From Euborellia annulipes (taxonomy: Eukaryota > Arthropoda > Insecta > Dermaptera > Anisolabididae), in assembly GCA_023213315.1 (NCBI GenBank), contig JAKCPI010000901.1, forward strand, positions 124,001 to 188,000: 64,000 nucleotides of DNA, in the 5' to 3' direction. Both the position numbers and the translations under genes were made by a program. Below the pieces are notes generated by a model that was given only the letters and a program-made list of their open reading frames with translations, ran no database searches and had not been told where the DNA came from. Positions 59,306-64,000 of this stretch are shown piece after piece (within the stretch, counting starts at the first letter, position 1; every line of letters begins with the position of its first letter).

Positions 59306-59686
59306 ATAGGGATATATGAATGCCTTATCTATTTGTCCCGCTGTCCGTCTGTCACGCTCTATTTGGGCAACTTCCCGTTAGAATTTTGAAATGAAATTTT
59401 TTATGCTTAAAAAGGACATTCTAAGCATTAGAGGAAAATTATTTTCATCCCGAAATTCCTATAAAATATTGAATTATTAATTCCTAAAGTTACGATTTCT
59501 CCCATTGGAAATGTATAGAGAAATATTTATGTATTCTTTCCATTTGCGTATTCTAAACAAATCCTCAATCAGGCACTGGATTGGAATAGTAATGATAATT
59601 TTTTTCATAATTAAAAAAAAGCGAGGGTCCGCCGCAGGCGGGCCCAAGCCAGCGGGCGAAGGGTCCAGGGGGTGGGCCGCGTCTAG
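59306..59686 (+). mobile_element. Helitron-like non-autonomous element
   Basis: Begins around TCTTATATTATAATATAGGG and ends GGGCCGCGTCTAG before T. A palindrome GGGTCCGCC-GCA-GGCGGGCCC lies near 59625-59645. GTCCGTCTGTCACGCTC and CCCATTGGAAATG are shared with the 47906 and 51584 elements. Confidence 0.55.
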
Positions 59687-59974
59687 TATTTAAATATTAT
59701 TTGAAGGGTGGAACGTTTTATTTTGAAATGAAATGAATGCATAATAATTTACATTGGTTTTATTTTAGCCTTTTGAGCATAACGTTTCGGTAGAGATTCT
59801 AGCTTCTTAATGTCTCTTAGATGTTAAGAAGGACTTTCACAATAAAATTATCTTTGATTTCATATTATAGCTCAAAAAAATATTAAAATAATATTTAACA
59901 TATTTTATGAGTACTTTGCTAGTCAACAAAGTACCATCATGTGTCCCCTTTGTCTTCGAATACTTGATCAATCT

Positions 59975-60195
59975 GGCCGATTTTGCTCAAATGATTAGTA
60001 TTGCTTGCCAAGGGGGTACCTAACTTGAATATCAAATTTCAACCTCGTAGCTCTTTTCGTTCTTGAGATATTTTGTTCATACACACACAGACCATTTTGC
60101 CGGATTCACTTTTTTGTACACTTCAAAAAGTGTGTTTTCATCAAAATATAATTTTTGACATGAAATCCAATAGGCTACTTTCTATATATTGCTAA
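59975..60195 (-). repeat. Repeat family A, copy 11, partial
   Basis: Minus strand: AGGGGGTACCTAACTTGAAT, CAACCTCGTAGCTCTTTTCG, ACACACACAGACCATTTTGC and TTTTTGACATGAAATCCAAT. Confidence 0.65.
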
Positions 60196-60849
60196 TATTT
60201 CGATTCCATATTCCTATTTTCATTAGGATATTTAGAAAGAATCAAGTATCTCTTTATATCTTATTGATGCATTCAAAGAGGAAAATAATTAATTTTGTTT
60301 GAAAATTTTTCCTTTCCACCTGCAGGCCACAACTTGTTTAATTTCTAGGATCTTTTGCATTATATTTCCATAAAAGGCTTATTCTAAAAACGGTCATTCT
60401 TTTAAATTATTCATTACCTTAATAATAAATTTATTCATTTATTTATTATTACCTTATTATCAAAATAAAATTTAACCTTGAACGGGGTTTAGGAAATTAT
60501 TAGATAATTTTATTTCCTTATCAACATTTCTTTTAATTTAGATAATATATTTTATTTATTAATTTACATCTTCATCTTAGTAATTGAATTATTTTTTCTA
60601 GTTATATATTTGAATTAGGTATTAGTATTCAAAACAACTCGATTCGTTTCGGACTTAACTAGATATATATCTAACAAATAAATAAATAAATAACACTCAC
60701 ATCTTTATTTTTTTCTAATTTAATTTTTATCAATTTGCTATATCTAAATTAAGTTACTTTTATTCCGTCCTCTCCTAATTTAATCATTAATTTTTATATT
60801 AACCCTCCCCCCCCAAAAAAAAAAATACCCAAAATCAAGTACCGTACTG

Positions 60850-60912
60850 TCGGAAACTAAATATATGTCAACACAAAAAAATCTGGTGCGACCAGTCCGA
60901 TTAGATTTTTTT
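60850..60912. repeat. Short TCTGGTGCGAC hairpin
   Basis: CTGTCGGAAACTAAATATAT precedes AAAAAAATCTGGTGCGACC and ...GATTAGATTTTTTT, a collapsed copy of the module at 19007-19125. Confidence 0.5.
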
Positions 60913-61345
60913 AAATCTTACGGCTTCTGAGACAATATAGACTCACCATTCTTTTTGGGAGAGGGTATTTTTTTTTGAATTAGGGCTCCAAATAATCCTT
61001 ATTTATTATAGTTTTAATTTAAAAAAATTGGCTCCGATATCTTAAAGATTTTTTGAGAAATTCGCCCAGAAAGAGAAAAGTTTCTCAAAAAAATTAATTT
61101 TTTCACGTTCCTATCTTTTATTAGGGATTTAAAATATTTCTTGATAATATAATCTTAAGGACGACTCCTTTATGTAAATTCAATAGGCCATTGAAATCTA
61201 TTGGAATATCAACTAAATGGTAGTATTAAGGATTTTTTTTCTTTTTTTTTCTTTTTTCCTTGCTCGGAGACGAGTTGCTCCCGCGACTCTTGATTTGGCG
61301 GAGTAAACGGCTTATGACCCCCTACTTTCATATATAGGAACTGTA

Positions 61346-61552
61346 CAGTGAGGGACAATATTAAGTCCCACCCATGCGTTTTCTACTTGTGATTAATTCA
61401 TTGTTTTTAAAAAAATATATATTTTTTAATGGACACTTCCATGGTTCAAACCTAGAAAATTTCCAATAAAGATTTTCATTTTCTTTTATAAAAACACTAA
61501 AACAATCACAAGTAGAAAACGCATGGGTGGGACTTAATATTGTCCTTCACTG
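61346..61552. mobile_element. Tc1/mariner-type MITE with 49-bp inverted ends
   Basis: Ends CAGTGAGGGACAATATTAAG and CTTAATATTGTCCTTCACTG are inverted; the match continues about 49 bases (one mismatch seen), through CCCACCCATGCGTTTTC. Flanked by TA at 61344-61345 and 61553-61554. Only 207 bp, no coding. Confidence 0.9.
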
Positions 61553-61559
61553 TACGTTT

Positions 61560-62110
61560 TGGGGTTAATCGAGGTGGGCTGGTGCAAAGGGTAGTACACC
61601 GGGGCCCCCGAAAGGCTGGAGAACTTGGGTTCAGGGGAGTTCATTTTTTAACTCAAAGGCTAAGCATGTTCTTGTTTACTATTATATATCGATGATTGGT
61701 CGGATAAGTTTGCTAGTTGACTAGAACTGAAGCAACCGGCCTCTAGCTCGCGGTTCCTCAAAATGTTCATTTTCATTACGGCATTGATTTTTGTGTTATC
61801 GGAAAATATCTAATTACTTTCTCTTACCCTATTTTTTTTTCTTCCCCAAACACTCAACTTTAGATTTTATAAATTACTTCCCATTTATTTATTTTTTTGG
61901 AATTTTAAAAGATAAAGTTTTGTCTTTGAGTAGTTTCCTTTTAGGAATTGAGATGAGAGTAGCAATATTCGTGATTGCCGGTGGTCGACAGGAAGTGAGT
62001 TGGGCCCATTCCCAGAATCTGTGATGCATCACAGGGACCCCGGGGCGCTGCTTTGTCTTTTACCGAGGGCTCATGCCACTGATGCACCGACACAGAGCCC
62101 ACTTAATAAC
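61560..62110. other. Moderately GC-rich unassigned block
   Basis: Contains the perfect palindrome CTGTGATGCATCACAG and a short open frame MRVAIFVIAGGRQEVSW (61953 on) that stops after 24 codons. No promoter, family match or repeat relation found. Confidence 0.3.
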
Positions 62111-62389
62111 CCAAATAATGATTAGTTAAAAAGAAGTTAGCCGACCGAATATTTCTAGCTAAATATATACAAAAGAAATTCATTCAAAAACTCTGTCACT
62201 TTCTAAGTACGGGCACTATATCTTTCGCTTATTAGTGGTAGGCAATCGGACGTTAATTTCATAAATTCAATATTTAATTAATAAAGCGCAGATTCTTCTC
62301 TTATATCCACATTTTTAAAGATAGACATTTGAAATGACTGGTTAAAAATTTCCATTTTACTTATTTTTATTATCCATATATGTTAATAT

Positions 62390-62800
62390 ATAGGGCGGGA
62401 GAAAGTATTGCATTCATGTCAAAAATTCGATGTTGATGGAAATATAGGTTTTGAAGCCCCCAAATCCAAAAAAGTGGGTACCACAAAATTATCGGCCTGT
62501 CTGTGAACAAAATATCTCAAAGTCGAAAAGAACTAGGATGTTGAAATTTGATATTTAAATTAAGCATCCTCCTAGTATTCCTCCTACATACATCCTACAT
62601 ACAATCCTCCTAGCACGTAACACCTAGTTTTTGAACAAAATTTGCCAAAGAATTCTTGAACTATACTGATGTACTTTTTCAGTTTTTTCGATTTTCTTGA
62701 AATTCTTTCTATTTTTGATTAAAGTTTTATTAAAATTCATAAATTAATTATTTTTTAGATGTTTTTAAAATGTATCTTCTCATTTTGCACTGAACATTGT
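62390..62800 (+). repeat. Repeat family A, copy 12
   Basis: GGAGAAAGTATTGCATTCATG, then TCAAAAATTCGATG, AAAAAAGTGGGTACCAC and AAAATGTATCTTCTCATTTT. A 25-base local duplication (CTCCTA / CATCCTACATAC) lies near 62570-62605. Confidence 0.65.
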
Positions 62801-62874
62801 GCCATTGCCTCTCTGCTTCTTTTTCACTAGAAATCCCGGTCCCCTTAATAAAATTCTGGGAACGCCACCATTGA

Positions 62875-63235
62875 GATGGTCAAAATTCGATTTCGAGATT
62901 TTGATGGAAATACATGTTTAGAGGTCCAAAAAAGTGGGTCCCCCAAATTGGTCTGTCTGTTTGTGCGCACAATTTTAAGCATGAAGGAAATGAGCTACGA
63001 GTCTGAAATTTTATATTTAAGTTAGGCACCTCTCTGAGGCGTGAAAATAAGCTTTTAAACAAAATCGGCCAAAAAGTACTAGTACTTTGTTGAAGTACTT
63101 TTTCAGCTTTTTTCGTTTTTTCAAAATTGGCTCTAACAATTTTGATTAAAATTCATTCTTTAGATGCTCTTTAAAATGTATATTCTCATTTTGCCCTGAA
63201 AGTTGTTTGAAGCACAATTTATTTCGTTATGTCTT
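62875..63235 (+). repeat. Repeat family A, copy 13
   Basis: TCAAAATTCGATTTCGAG, GAGGTCCAAAAAAGTGGGTC, AAAATCGGCCAAAAAGTAC, TAGTACTTTGTTGAAGTAC and TGTTTGAAGCACAATTTA. Confidence 0.7.
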
Positions 63236-64000
63236 AATTTCTCAAATACAATAGAACTAATAAGGCTGCAATTATTCAAAACGAATGAAAATCTATCAGC
63301 ATAATAAATGTATAAACAATACTTTCTCACTATATATTAGATATATAGGTAAGAGAATAGAGAATGTAAAATATACAAAGTATTTCTTTGTTCCCAGTGT
63401 GATGATACGTGATCCTAAATATTTATTTTACTATTTATAACATTAACATTACAAATCACTCGCGGGAATCCAACCCTCGTTCTTCTATTATTTACTGCAT
63501 TTTTAAATAAGAATTTTTTTTTTTAATAACTGATGAAATAATTCATAAATTAAGTTACTTTTTTTTATAACAATCCTTACATTCCATCTGTCACATTTTT
63601 AAGCAAATAAGGGAATTATTTCATCCTCTTCTTGCTCAAATCTAGCGTTTCGTTGCACGCACCTCTAATTATAAATTAACGTCTTGTTGAAAAGATCACA
63701 CAGTTTTTTAGGCAGGCATGCAAGCGAATTATGTCAACTAAAAAGAAAATCGGAGTCAATTTTGTTGAGTAGTGAACTATAAAAAAAAATTTGTCGGCTT
63801 ACATTTGAAAAGTACTGCGCAATTCCTTATATTCACACATAACAATTATAAAAAGTTAATAGCATTGGTACAATTTGAAACTTCCTCTAGGCTTTCTTTT
63901 AATTGTTTAATAAGTCATATATATATTAGTGTTAAGGCATGATAAAAAATCGTGTCTATATAATTCAATTTATATATTTCTACTCTTTATTCGGGGAGGG
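63236..64000. other. AT-rich sequence at the right edge, no recognised gene
   Basis: Contains a family A-type terminal pair (ACTTTCTCACTATATA / TATATAGGTAAGAGA) at 63320-63360 and otherwise simple AT-rich DNA. Confidence 0.5.

Noticed and set aside
61953..62024. MRVAIFVIAGGRQEVSW mini-frame as a coding exon
   Set aside because: Only 24 codons, no promoter or partner exon; possible donor GAA|GTGAGT is not enough.

Overview
This is eukaryotic DNA, most likely from an arthropod. Both recognisable genes are split by GT-AG introns, the sequence is strongly AT-rich, and short non-autonomous transposons, foldbacks and SINEs are packed throughout. The repeat style recalls siphonostomatoid copepods such as the salmon louse, but that assignment is from memory and untested. 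No intact transposase or reverse transcriptase, rRNA gene or CRISPR array was found.

Region 1 (1-16.4 kb, minus strand) is an NADP-dependent malic enzyme gene: ten coding exons read from 16211 down to 847, with the last short coding exon beyond the left edge. Its 8.5 kb first intron (7595-16094) is almost entirely repeats. Region 2 (16.4-21.0 kb) is the repeat-rich spacer between two divergent genes. Region 3 (21.06-28.4 kb, plus strand) is a complete 14-exon gene for the Sly1/SCFD1 Sec1-Munc18 protein (636 residues). Most of its introns are 50-200 bp; the few long ones are swollen by foldback and hAT-type insertions. The two genes look like unrelated housekeeping neighbours: one makes cytosolic NADPH and pyruvate, the other serves ER-Golgi SNARE assembly.

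Region 4 (28.4-64 kb) has no gene I can name. It holds a hAT-like element of about 2.7 kb carrying two internal tandem arrays (38.3-41.0 kb), a second higher-order array (56.1-57.6 kb), many hAT-type MITEs (some with clear 8-bp target duplications), Tc1/pogo-type MITEs, a broken Tc1 transposase start, Helitron-like 3' ends, tRNA-derived SINEs, and a recurrent AT-rich repeat (family A, more than 13 copies). Four unrecognised exon-like segments are flagged, the best being a CCAAT/TATA/Inr promoter with a first coding exon at 58.7-58.9 kb.

The most unusual signal is structural. At least six otherwise unrelated foldback families carry a common core, CTGAAGAT - stem - GAAACGTH, enclosed by flanks that differ between families yet pair with each other. 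This has the layout of a hammerhead ribozyme with a minimal palindromic ACGU stem III. Coordinates of coding exons are given to the base from splice signals and reading phase; repeat boundaries are approximate unless a target duplication fixes them.
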